A stretch of DNA of 64,000 nucleotides from Streptomyces longwoodensis (GCF_001514125.1 NZ_KQ948553.1:385501-449500); one strand, 5' to 3'; positions 1 through 6,902 are shown, numbered from the stretch's first letter. A program made the numbers and translations. The notes: a model not told the origin generated them from the letters alone.

Positions 1-831
1 AGCCTGACCCGGCTGATGACCGCGCCCGACGGCTCCACGTTCCAGGCCGCCGGGTCCGGGACGCGGGAGCGGCGCGGGTCGTCCGGGCTCGCGCGGCTGC
101 TGCCCGCCGGGCGCACCGGGACCGTGATGGAACGCAGCCTGCGCTACGTGTGGCGGGACCCCAGGACGAAGGCGGCCTGGGTGACGTCCCTGGCGATCGG
201 TCTGATCGTGCCGGTGTTCAACGCCCTCCAGGGCACCGGTTCGCCGTACTTCGCGTGCTTCGCCGCCGGGATGCTCGGCATCCAGATGTACAACCAGTTC
301 GGGCAGGACACCTCCGCCTTCTGGATGGTGGCCCTGAGCATTTCCTCCACCCGGGACGCCTACGCCGAACTGCGCGCGCGGGCGCTGGCGCTGCTGGTGA
401 TCACCCTGCCGTACACCGCCCTGGTCGCCGTGGTCACCACCGGGCTGCTCGACGACTGGCCCCGGCTGCCGGAGGTGCTCGGGCTGTCCTGCGCGCTGCT
501 CGGCGCGATGCTCGCGACCGGCGCCTGGACCTCGGCCCGCTTCCCCTACTCGATCCCGCAGGAGGGCTACAAGAACGTGGCCCCCGGGCAGGCGGGCCTC
601 GCCTGCACAGCGATCTTCGGCGGCATGGTGGCGGCCGCCCTGCTGTGCGCCCCGGTGATCGCCGTGACGATCTGGCTGAACGTCAGCGCGGGCGGGGACG
701 CGTGGACCTGGCTGCTGCTGCCGGCGGGCGCGGCCTACGGCGCGACGCTGACCTGTCTGGGCCTGCGCCTCGCGGCCCCCCGCACGGCGGCCCGCCTGCC
801 GGAGATCCTGACGGCGGTGAGCAGGGGGTAG
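1..831 (+). CDS. ABC-2 type transporter permease, C-terminal part (5' end outside window)
   Basis: The reading frame is open to the left edge, so this is the 3' part of a longer gene. The first in-window ATG is at 16, but codons before it are also open. The visible part has about six hydrophobic membrane segments, the first around residues 57-80 counted from that ATG. It also has the phrase RYVWRDPRTK, a short cytoplasmic stretch typical of ABC-2 membrane subunits. It would form the membrane channel of an ATP-driven exporter; the ATPase partner is not in the window. The stop codon lies inside a 14-bp tandem repeat. Family assignment is from overall hydrophobic pattern and resemblance, and the substrate is unknown. 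Confidence 0.65.
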   Translation, partial: SLTRLMTAPDGSTFQAAGSGTRERRGSSGLARLLPAGRTGTVMERSLRYVWRDPRTKAAWVTSLAIGLIVPVFNALQGTGSPYFACFAAGMLGIQMYNQFGQDTSAFWMVALSISSTRDAYAELRARALALLVITLPYTALVAVVTTGLLDDWPRLPEVLGLSCALLGAMLATGAWTSARFPYSIPQEGYKNVAPGQAGLACTAIFGGMVAAALLCAPVIAVTIWLNVSAGGDAWTWLLLPAGAAYGATLTCLGLRLAAPRTAARLPEILTAVSRG

Positions 832-850
832 CGGGCAGGGGGTAGCGGGC
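823..850. repeat. 14-bp tandem repeat over a stop codon
   Basis: Two exact copies of AGGGGGTAGCGGGC and the start of a third cover the end of the permease gene; its TAG stop is part of the first copy. Gaining or losing a unit would not alter the protein before the stop. Confidence 0.8.
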
Positions 851-885
851 AGGGGCTTGCGGGGGGGGCCGCCGCGGCCGCCGCC

Positions 886-1770
886 TCAGCCGGTGAGTAC
901 CCCGTCCAGGAACGGCTCGACGGCCTCCCGCCAGCCCTCCGGCTGGTCGTAGTGCACCAGGTGTCCCGCGTCGGCCACCTCGGCGTACTCGCCCCGGGGC
1001 AGCACCCGCACCATCTCCTGCGCCTCCGCCCGTCCCAGCTCGCCGTCCAGGCCGCGCACGACCAGCGTGGGGCACCGCACCTGGGCCAGCTCCTCCCAGT
1101 GGGCGTCGTACACCCAGGTCTCGCGGGAGCGCAGCATCTGCTCGGGCTCGAAGACGGGCCGCCAGCCGTCGGCCGCCTCCTGCATGACCTCGGCGTAGAA
1201 CGCGCCGCGGGAGGGGTTGGGCCGCTCCACCCAGGGGTCGTCCTCGCCGAACCACGTGCGGACGTCGGCCAGGGTGGCGAAGGGCAGGGGCCAGGTCCGG
1301 AACCAGTCGGCCCACTCGCGCTGCGAGGCCGCGCCGAGCGCGGAGGCCCGCATGTCGCAGATGACGAGGCCGCGCACGAGGTCGGGGCGCTTGGCGGCGA
1401 GCTGCCAGGCGGTCAGGGCGCCCATGGCGTGACCGATGACGACGGCGGGGGCGAGGCCGAGCTGCTCGAGGGCGGCCTCGGCGTCCTCGACGTACGCCTC
1501 GCGCGTGTACGACGCGGCCCGGGGCGGCTTCTCGCTGCGGCCGTGGCCGCGCTGGTCGAGGGCGACGGCGCGGTGCCGCTCGGAGAGCCAGCGGGCGGTG
1601 GGGGCCCAGTGGGAGGCGCGGCCCATCAGGCCGTGCAGTAACAGCACCCCGGCGCCGCGGTCCCGCTCCGGGCCGTCGACCGGGCCGGGGTCGCCCTTGG
1701 GCGGGTCGCCGAACTCCCACGCCGCCAGGCGCACGCCCCCCGCCCCGGTAACGTCGATGCGTCGCGCCAT
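886..1770 (-). CDS. alpha/beta hydrolase-fold protein lacking the nucleophile serine
   Basis: A 294-residue alpha/beta hydrolase fold. It has the oxyanion-hole segment LLLHGLMG (about 43-50), the strand-turn DQRGHGRS (72-79), a C-terminal acid region VVRGLDGE and a late histidine in DAGHLVHYD. The nucleophile elbow, normally GxSxG, reads GHAMGA at 113-118, so alanine 115 stands where the catalytic serine should be. This is seen directly in the DNA (GCC codon). It may therefore be a non-catalytic fold member, a cofactor-less enzyme using other chemistry, or a regulator. The ATG at 1770 was preferred to an upstream GTG at 1812 because AGGGGG lies before it. A LexA-like box is about 95 bp upstream. 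Confidence 0.8.
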   Translation of the reverse strand: MARRIDVTGAGGVRLAAWEFGDPPKGDPGPVDGPERDRGAGVLLLHGLMGRASHWAPTARWLSERHRAVALDQRGHGRSEKPPRAASYTREAYVEDAEAALEQLGLAPAVVIGHAMGALTAWQLAAKRPDLVRGLVICDMRASALGAASQREWADWFRTWPLPFATLADVRTWFGEDDPWVERPNPSRGAFYAEVMQEAADGWRPVFEPEQMLRSRETWVYDAHWEELAQVRCPTLVVRGLDGELGRAEAQEMVRVLPRGEYAEVADAGHLVHYDQPEGWREAVEPFLDGVLTG

Positions 1771-1861
1771 CGGAACTGGCACCCCCTGGCTTGGCTCGCC
1801 GGCTTCCCACACTCACATGGCTCAGCGCACGCGGTGATGCACGCGTGTCACACCCAGACTA

Positions 1862-1877
1862 TCGAACTCGTATTCGA
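1862..1877 (-). promoter_or_regulatory. LexA-like (SOS) box next to a -10-like TAGTCT
   Basis: TCGAACTCGTATTCGA matches the actinobacterial SOS palindrome (CGAAC, four bases, GTTCG) with one mismatch. On the minus strand it directly abuts TAGTCT, so it would occupy the promoter spacer of the hydrolase gene that starts at 1770. Assignment to LexA is inference. The rest of the 1771-2266 spacer holds only a hairpin and a tandem repeat, reported separately. Confidence 0.4.
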
Positions 1878-2045
1878 AAAACGCCTGGGTGCCAGGCAAC
1901 ACCCCTCGTTCGAGTGACCCCCCTCAAGGAATGATCGCCGCTGCCGAGGGGAGACCTTCTGCGGGAGGCGGACCGCTCGGGGAAATCGGTCCGAGGGGAA
2001 CGACCCTGAGAGCTCGGGGCTCCGGGTCGACACAGGGGAGGACAG

Positions 2046-2071
2046 GCCCCGGTGCCGTACGGCACCGGGGC
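2046..2071. terminator. perfect 11-bp hairpin in the hydrolase/dmdR1 spacer
   Basis: GCCCCGGTGCC and its exact complement flank a GTAC loop. It lies about 200 nt past the stop of dmdR1 on the minus strand, ahead of the hydrolase promoter. There is no T-tract, as is common for terminators in this group. Confidence 0.6.
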
Positions 2072-2190
2072 CCTCCTGTCGTCTGCGGCACATCGTCCCG
2101 CCCCCTCCGGTCCCATGCCTCACGCGACAGCCTGGCACGAGACGCGGTGCCGCGCTGCGGTTTTCCGCCCGGCTCCCCCTTGGGCGCACG

Positions 2191-2253
2191 GCGCCGGACC
2201 GTGGGCGCGCGGGGCCGGACCGTGGGCGCGCGTGGCCGGACCTCGGGCGCGCG
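2191..2253. repeat. three 21-bp tandem units just past the dmdR1 stop
   Basis: Three adjacent 21-bp units share the core GGCCGGACC plus GGGCGCGCG with one to three differences. They start 14 bp beyond the dmdR1 stop codon. On the opposite strand they fall inside the long antisense frame discussed under findings. Confidence 0.85.
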
Positions 2254-2266
2254 GCACCCGGGCGCC

Positions 2267-2959
2267 TCAGCGCTTGGCGACGAAGACGTGGGAGGCGACG
2301 TCCGACGCGAGCTCGGCGGCCTCGCCCCCGCTGCCGACCAGCACCCCGCCGGCCGACTCGGTGACGCTCACCACGGAGCCGGGCTGCACCCCGGCACGGC
2401 GCAGGGTGTACATCAGCTGGGCGTCGGTCTGGATGGGCTCGCCGATCCGGCGCACCACCACCGTCTTGCCCTCCAGGCCCGGGTGGAGCTCGGCCAGCGA
2501 GACCATGCCCTCGTCCAGGAACGGGTCGGCGCCGTCCTTCTCGCCCAGCTCCTCCAGGCCCGGGATCGGGTTGCCGTACGGCGACTCGGTCGGGTGGCGC
2601 AGCAGCTCCAGCACGCGCCGCTCGACGGCCTCGCTCATCACGTGCTCCCAGCGGCAGGCCTCGGCGTGCACCTGCTCCCACTCCAGGCCGATCACGTCGA
2701 CGAGGAGGCACTCGGCGAGGCGGTGCTTGCGCATCACGCGCGTGGCGAGGCGGCGGCCCTCGTCGGTCAGCTCCAGGTGCCGGTCGCTGGCGACGGACAC
2801 GAGGCCGTCGCGCTCCATGCGCGCGACCGTCTGGCTGACCGTCGGACCGCTCTGGTCGAGCCGCTCGGCGATGCGGGCGCGCATGGGGACGACACCCTCC
2901 TCCTCCAGCTCGAGGATGGTGCGGAGATACATCTCCGTGGTGTCGATGAGTCCGGACAT
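2267..2959 (-). CDS. dmdR1: DtxR-family iron-dependent repressor DmdR1
   Basis: A 230-residue DtxR/IdeR repressor that binds DNA when loaded with Fe(II) and controls siderophore and iron genes. The N-terminal winged helix (about 1-70) includes RIAERLDQSGPTVSQTV. Metal ligands fall at the positions known for DtxR: Met10, Cys102, Glu105 and His106 for the primary site, and His79, Glu83 and His98 for the ancillary site. A C-terminal SH3-like domain follows (about 150-230). The ATG at 2959 is preferred over a longer frame because GAGGGG precedes it and the length matches the family. The gene is divergent from the SIS-domain gene across a regulated spacer. In S. coelicolor this locus also has a reported antisense gene (adm). 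Confidence 0.95.
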   Translation of the reverse strand: MSGLIDTTEMYLRTILELEEEGVVPMRARIAERLDQSGPTVSQTVARMERDGLVSVASDRHLELTDEGRRLATRVMRKHRLAECLLVDVIGLEWEQVHAEACRWEHVMSEAVERRVLELLRHPTESPYGNPIPGLEELGEKDGADPFLDEGMVSLAELHPGLEGKTVVVRRIGEPIQTDAQLMYTLRRAGVQPGSVVSVTESAGGVLVGSGGEAAELASDVASHVFVAKR

Positions 2960-3110
2960 ACGTGCCCCTCGATGAGTGTCCCGGAGGCTGGACGGCTCTC
3001 CGGCGCGTGCGCTGGCCCTGACGTCAATTCTGCCGGATCCCACTGACAACCGTGCCGTGCCGAGGAAGGCAGACCCGGGCGGCGGGCCCCGGCGCGGCCC
3101 GCACGCCGTA

Positions 3111-3140
3111 TTGACATCCCACTGGTCCAGACCGCACGGT
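3111..3140 (+). promoter_or_regulatory. TTGACA promoter with an embedded DasR-type (dre-like) operator
   Basis: TTGACA (3111-3116) is followed after 18 bp by CACGGT (3135-3140). In between lies ACTGGTCCAGACCGCA (3121-3136), which matches 12 of 16 bases of the DasR element ACTGGTCTAGACCAGT. Position between -35 and -10 suggests repression of the SIS-domain gene. DasR control of dmdR1, linking GlcNAc status to siderophores, has been reported in streptomycetes; the exact site here is my reading. Confidence 0.6.
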
Positions 3141-3183
3141 GATCCGCGACACGGACACCCGACTCGGCAAAGGGGCCCCTCGG

Positions 3184-3939
3184 ATGAGCGACCGCAGGCT
3201 CGGTGGGCAGTTCTTCGACGCGGCGATCGGGCTCCTGCAGCGGGTCCGCGACGAGGAGGCCGAGGCCGTCGAGGCCGCCGGGAAGCTCCTCGCGGACACC
3301 GTTGCCGACGGCGGCCGGCTCTTCGCCTTCGGCGCCGGGCACTCCTCCCTCGCCGCGCAGGACGTCGTCTACCGGGCCGGCGGACTCGCGCTGATGAACC
3401 TGCTCGCCGTTCCGGGCGTCGTCGGCGTCGACGTCACCCCGGCCACGCTCGGCTCCGCCCTGGAGCGCGTCGACGGCCTTGCCGGGGCCGTGCTGGACAC
3501 CTCCCCGATCGGCGCGGGCGACGCCCTGGTGATCGTCTCGCTGTCCGGCCGCAACGCCCTGCCCGTGGAGATGGCCCTCAACGCCCGCGCCCTCGGGGTC
3601 CGGGTCATCGGCGTGACGTCGGTGGCGTACGCGACGGAGACCAAGTCCCGGCACGCCTCCGGCACCTTCCTCAAGGACCACTGCGACGTCGTCCTGGACT
3701 CGAAGATCGCCGTGGGCGACGCCGAGCTGGCCCTGGACTCCGTGCCCGCGCCGTTCGCGCCCGCCTCCACCGTCGTCACCGCCGCGCTGCTCCAGGCGGT
3801 CATGGCCACCGCGGCCGGCTCCCTGGCGGAGCGGGGCGTCGAGCCGCCGCTGCTGCGCTCGGGCAACGTCGACGGCGGCCACGAGTGGAACGGGCGGATC
3901 ATGGACGAGTACCGGGAGCGGATCTTCTACCGGCACTGA
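3184..3939 (+). CDS. SIS-domain sugar-phosphate-binding protein (UPF0309-like)
   Basis: A 251-residue single SIS-domain protein of the kind that binds or isomerises phosphosugars. The core motifs are FGAGHSSLAAQD (about 47-58) and SLSGRNALPVEMA (about 120-132, the Ser-rich phosphate loop), with a conserved NVDGGHEWN near the end. The ATG at 3184 was chosen because AAAGGGG lies before it; an upstream in-frame start at 3139 falls next to the promoter. The dre-like site in the promoter suggests link to aminosugar metabolism, so N-acetylglucosamine or muramic-acid-type phosphates are plausible ligands. That ligand is inference. It runs convergently into the PAS gene, the spacer being a run of GACGACGGCCGCG-type simple repeats. 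Confidence 0.88.
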   Translation: MSDRRLGGQFFDAAIGLLQRVRDEEAEAVEAAGKLLADTVADGGRLFAFGAGHSSLAAQDVVYRAGGLALMNLLAVPGVVGVDVTPATLGSALERVDGLAGAVLDTSPIGAGDALVIVSLSGRNALPVEMALNARALGVRVIGVTSVAYATETKSRHASGTFLKDHCDVVLDSKIAVGDAELALDSVPAPFAPASTVVTAALLQAVMATAAGSLAERGVEPPLLRSGNVDGGHEWNGRIMDEYRERIFYRH

Positions 3940-4068
3940 GGCCGGGGCACGACGACGGCCGCGACGACGACGGCCGCGGCGACGAGGGCCGCGGCGAAGT
4001 GACACCCTGACGGACGTGACGGATGTGACGACCGTGACGACGGCGGTCCGTCCGGCGTCCGCGACCCG

Positions 4069-5571
4069 TCAGGCGTCCCCGCCCCGGTCGCCCAGCGCCT
4101 CCGCCAGGTCCAGGGCCGCCGCGATCCGTAGGGCCACATCCTCCGCGTAGGCCGTGTCGGAGCGCTCGAACGGGCTGCGGCCGCGCCCGCGCAGGAACGT
4201 CACGACACCGAGCGTGCGGCCCCGGCTGCGCAGCGCCGCGCACAGGGCGTGCACCGTGTCCTCGGGCCACTGGCGGGTGCGCGCCCACTCGCGGGCCTGG
4301 TCGGGCGGCACGCTGCCGGCGCCGGCCCGCACGGACCCGGCGCGGGCGACGCACTGCAGCGCGGGGTGGCCGTCGGCGTAGCGCACGGGGAGTCCCGCGC
4401 GGCCGGTGAGCGTGCTGGGGCCCGGGCCGCCGCCGGAGGGGGTCTCGACGATACGGACCAGCCGCAGCGGGGCCCCGGGTGGGCGTCCCCCGCCCGCGCC
4501 CGACCCGCCGCCCTCCGACGGCGCCGTACCTCCGGTGACGCGGTCGATCAGGGCGTGGTCGGCGAATCCGGCGAGGGCGAAGTCGAGGTGGACGGTGACC
4601 GCCTCGGCGGGGTCCTCGCACTCGGCGGCCGCGCGGGCCGCCCGGTGCAGCTGGTTGCCGCGGAAGCGCAGCACGGACGCCTCCTGCTCGCCGTGCTTGG
4701 CCTCGGTGACGTCCTGGAACACCCAGCCCACGCCGAGCGGCACCGGCTCCTCCGCGAGCGGCGAGGCCAGCCGCAGGAAGCCGCTGCGCCAGCAGCGCCG
4801 CTTCTCGCCGTCCGGGGTGCGCACCCCGACCCACATCTCGGCGAGCGCGGGCGGGGCGCCCTCGGCGAGGACGTGCGTGAGGGCGTTCTCCACCTCCTCC
4901 ACGCCCTGGGTGAGCAGCTCGCCCAGCGGGCGGCCCAGCGCGGCCGTGCGGCCGGTGCCCAGCGCGCGGGCCGCGTGCGCGTTGACGACGGCGGGGCGCA
5001 GGTCGGCGTCGACCAGGACCACGCCCCAGGAGGCGTCCTCCAGGAGCGCCTCGCTCAGCGCGATGGACCGCTCCAGGTCGATCTGGGCGTGCACCTCGCT
5101 GAACGCGCAGTACAGGCCGGCGGGCGTGCCCCCGGGGCCGGGCACCGCGGCGGACTGGGTGCGCACCAGGACCCGGCCGCCGTCCTTGGTGACCAGCGCG
5201 AACTCGTGCACCTGGCGGCCGGGGGCGCGCATGGCCGCCCGCAGCCGGCCCTCGACCTCCTCGGCGTCCGCCTCGCGCACCGCCCAGCCGGCGAAGCCGT
5301 GCCGGCCGACGGCCTCCGCGGCCGTCCAGCCGAGGATGCGCTCGGCCTCCCGGTTCCAGTGGGTGACGACCCCGTCCGCGTCGAAGGCGCACAGTGCCGC
5401 GTCCATGCCGTCCAGGAGCGCGGCGAGCAGGTCGGCGCCGCCGGGGTGATCGGGGTGTCCTGGACCGCCGGGCGGCGGGGTGCCGGAGCCGGCACCGCCC
5501 CGGTCGGGCGGCTCGGGGCCGTCGTCCGGCCCGAGCTCGTCCGTGGTCCCGCTACGCCGGGAAGCACTCAC
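4069..5571 (-). CDS. PAS-domain sensor protein with GAF-like C-terminal half
   Basis: About 500 residues. A first PAS domain lies near residues 50-160 (DAALCAFDADGVVTHWN, ERILGWTAAEAVGRH). A second lies near 170-300 (SWGVVLVDADLRPAVVN, then a PAC-like GWVFQDVTEAK). The C-terminal 200 residues resemble a GAF domain with an insertion of Gly/Pro-rich low-complexity sequence near 350. I see no histidine-kinase ATPase, GGDEF or PP2C phosphatase domain, so the output is unknown. Such PAS-GAF proteins are often detached from their PP2C effector. The GTG at 5571 is preferred since GGGG precedes it; an upstream frame to 5634 lacks a good site. Tandem GCAA-type dyads lie about 120 bp upstream. Confidence 0.75.
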   Translation of the reverse strand: MSASRRSGTTDELGPDDGPEPPDRGGAGSGTPPPGGPGHPDHPGGADLLAALLDGMDAALCAFDADGVVTHWNREAERILGWTAAEAVGRHGFAGWAVREADAEEVEGRLRAAMRAPGRQVHEFALVTKDGGRVLVRTQSAAVPGPGGTPAGLYCAFSEVHAQIDLERSIALSEALLEDASWGVVLVDADLRPAVVNAHAARALGTGRTAALGRPLGELLTQGVEEVENALTHVLAEGAPPALAEMWVGVRTPDGEKRRCWRSGFLRLASPLAEEPVPLGVGWVFQDVTEAKHGEQEASVLRFRGNQLHRAARAAAECEDPAEAVTVHLDFALAGFADHALIDRVTGGTAPSEGGGSGAGGGRPPGAPLRLVRIVETPSGGGPGPSTLTGRAGLPVRYADGHPALQCVARAGSVRAGAGSVPPDQAREWARTRQWPEDTVHALCAALRSRGRTLGVVTFLRGRGRSPFERSDTAYAEDVALRIAAALDLAEALGDRGGDA

Positions 5572-5690
5572 CTGGAACCCCCATGCCGGACGCGTCGGCG
5601 GCGACGGCGCGCCGGTTCGCTCACGGGCCGCCACCAGCCCTTTCCCTCACCTTCATTCAACTCGAAGGTGATGCAGCACACACAGGGTTC

Positions 5691-5716
5691 CTGCAATATT
5701 GCAGAGCAATCGTTGC
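5691..5716 (-). promoter_or_regulatory. paired GCAA/TTGC palindromes upstream of the PAS gene
   Basis: CTGCAATATTGCAG (5691-5704) is a perfect 14-bp palindrome. It is followed by GCAATCGTTGC (5706-5716), a second GCAA...TTGC dyad whose centre lies about 13.5 bp away. In a very G+C-rich region this AT-rich pair is a good operator candidate for the PAS gene starting at 5571. The cognate regulator is unknown. Confidence 0.55.
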
Positions 5717-5758
5717 GGAGCGGACCGTCCCCGGCGCGCTGCCCGTGTGTCCCCACGC

Positions 5759-6220
5759 CTACCCGCGGTCCCAGCCGCTCAGCCGCAGGTCGATCCACAG
5801 ATCGTTCTCCCCGTCCAGCACGTAGCGCTCGGTCTCGGCGAACCCGCGCGCGAGGGCGAAGGCGAGGCCGTCCCCGTTGGCCGCCAGCACGCACGTCTCG
5901 ACCGCTCCGGCGCCGAGCACGCGCGCGTGGGCGAGGCCGTCGTCGTAGAGGGCGGTGCCCAGGCCGCGCAGCCGGTGCTCGGGCAGCACGCGCGCGATGA
6001 CGGTCGCCACGGCCTCCTCGCCCTGCGGCGGGCGCACGGTGGAGCAGCCGACGAGCACGTCGCCCTCGTAGGCGTTGCACAGGCGGTTGCGGCCCGCACG
6101 CGCGCGGACCGCGTCGAGCGGCAGGGCGGCCGGGGGCACGATCGTGTTGTGGACGTGCTGCCAGTCCAGCAGGGCGCCGTCGTCGGCGGCGGCCACGGGG
6201 ACGATGCGGAGATCGGTCAC
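5759..6220 (-). CDS. GNAT-family N-acetyltransferase
   Basis: A single GNAT domain of about 153 residues. The acetyl-CoA loop is visible as HRLRGLGTALYDD (motif A, R-x-x-G-x-G/A) after the beta-strand VATVIARVLPE. The tail FALARGFAETERYVL matches the usual motif B region. It transfers acetyl groups from acetyl-CoA to an amine on an unknown substrate. GTG at 6220 is the likely start; a TTG at 6256 would add 12 residues, but neither has a strong ribosome-binding site. It lies upstream of, and in the same direction as, the PAS gene, with a 187-bp spacer carrying the palindromes. Confidence 0.8.
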   Translation of the reverse strand: MTDLRIVPVAAADDGALLDWQHVHNTIVPPAALPLDAVRARAGRNRLCNAYEGDVLVGCSTVRPPQGEEAVATVIARVLPEHRLRGLGTALYDDGLAHARVLGAGAVETCVLAANGDGLAFALARGFAETERYVLDGENDLWIDLRLSGWDRG

Positions 6221-6345
6221 TCCGGCAGCCAAGCGCGCCGCGCCGACCTGCGTCAACGGCGTATCGGGGGCGGCCGGACGGGGACCGGGACGGGGACCGG
6301 ACGCGGCACCGCACGGGTGCGGGACGGGGTCCGCGAAAAAAACGG

Positions 6346-6374
6346 TTGATCCGGGCGCGAACGGTTCCTAGGGT
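6346..6374 (+). promoter_or_regulatory. TTGATC-17-TAGGGT promoter
   Basis: TTGATC (6346-6351) and TAGGGT (6369-6374) are separated by 17 bp, a close match to the vegetative (HrdB-type) promoter pattern, right after a run of seven A residues. It would drive the minigene at 6408 and the structured leader. Confidence 0.55.
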
Positions 6375-6407
6375 GGCTAGCACTTCGGAAAGGAGGTGGT
6401 TCGGCAG

Positions 6408-6446
6408 ATGTATGCATACCGGACGGAAGAGGTGGCTGCGGGCTAG
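6408..6446 (+). CDS. 12-codon minigene behind a near-consensus ribosome-binding site
   Basis: ATG at 6408 opens a 12-codon frame (MYAYRTEEVAAG) ending in TAG at 6446. It is preceded by AAAGGAGGTGG (6389-6399), an almost perfect complement of the 16S 3' end at a 9-nt spacing. That is stronger than almost any site on the annotated genes here. The promoter at 6346-6374 is the right distance upstream. I do not recognise a family. It could be a genuine micropeptide or a leader ORF controlling the RNA below. The coding call is an inference from the signals only. Confidence 0.45.
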   Translation: MYAYRTEEVAAG

Positions 6447-6525
6447 CGGTCCGCCGTCAGACTCGGTTCGGCGCCGGACCAGCGTGTGCGCGACACACGC
6501 AGCCGGCCAGTTCCACGCAGTCACC

Positions 6526-6590
6526 CGACCCGCGAGTCGCCGGTACGTCCGGCCGGCTCCTCCCCCGGGAGGAACCAGACTCGCGGGTCG
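6526..6590 (+). other. nested inverted repeat in the leader region
   Basis: CGACCCGCGAGTC (6526-6538) and its exact complement at 6578-6590 form a 13-bp outer stem. An inner CCTCC/GGAGG hairpin lies at 6559-6572. In RNA this would be a long branched structure between the minigene and the second small ORF, suited to termination or attenuation. The 6221-6902 stretch otherwise holds the promoter, two small ORFs and a short tandem repeat. Confidence 0.55.
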
Positions 6591-6665
6591 CTGCATGTCC
6601 GGAAGATCTTCCGGTCCCGGTCCGCGCGCTGTACGGGTCTTCCGGGCGGGCGGTACCCTGACGCC

Positions 6666-6740
6666 ATGCTTTCGCTCGTTCGACGCCGCCACGTGGACTT
6701 CGTCCGCGTCACGAGCATGGGCTGTCGACGCTCCCTCTGA
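6666..6740 (+). CDS. putative leader peptide (RRRHVDFVRV type)
   Basis: A 24-codon frame from ATG 6666 to TGA 6740. A -10-like TACCCT (6654-6659) ends 6 nt before the ATG, so the message is probably leaderless. The peptide contains RRRHVDFVRV followed near the end by a single cysteine codon and CRR. Short basic peptides of this shape are annotated in streptomycetes as putative leader peptides ahead of genes linked to sulfur metabolism; I rely on memory for that. It lies 162 bp before the oxygenase gene and is a candidate translational attenuator for it. Confidence 0.55.
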   Translation: MLSLVRRRHVDFVRVTSMGCRRSL

Positions 6741-6770
6741 GCCGTCCGGGCTCCCTCCGAGCCGTCCGGC
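6731..6770. repeat. 20-bp tandem duplication at the leader-peptide stop
   Basis: CTCCCTCTGAGCCGTCCGGG is followed directly by a copy with two changes. The first copy contains the leader-peptide TGA; the second lost that TGA to CGA. Confidence 0.8.
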
Positions 6771-6902
6771 CCCCCGTGGTCCGAGCTTCTCCCCCGCGCC
6801 GTCCCGGCGCCCCCCTGCGCGGCCACCGCCGCCCCCCTCCTCCGCTCCACCCGAGCGGCTTCCGTCAGCTCTCGCCGAGCCCGTACACCCCGCGGACACC
6901 TC

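Noticed and set aside
3939..4068. GACGACGGCCGCG simple repeats as a possible CRISPR or mobile-element scar
   Set aside because: Units are short and irregular with no spacers; they look like simple-sequence drift between convergent genes.
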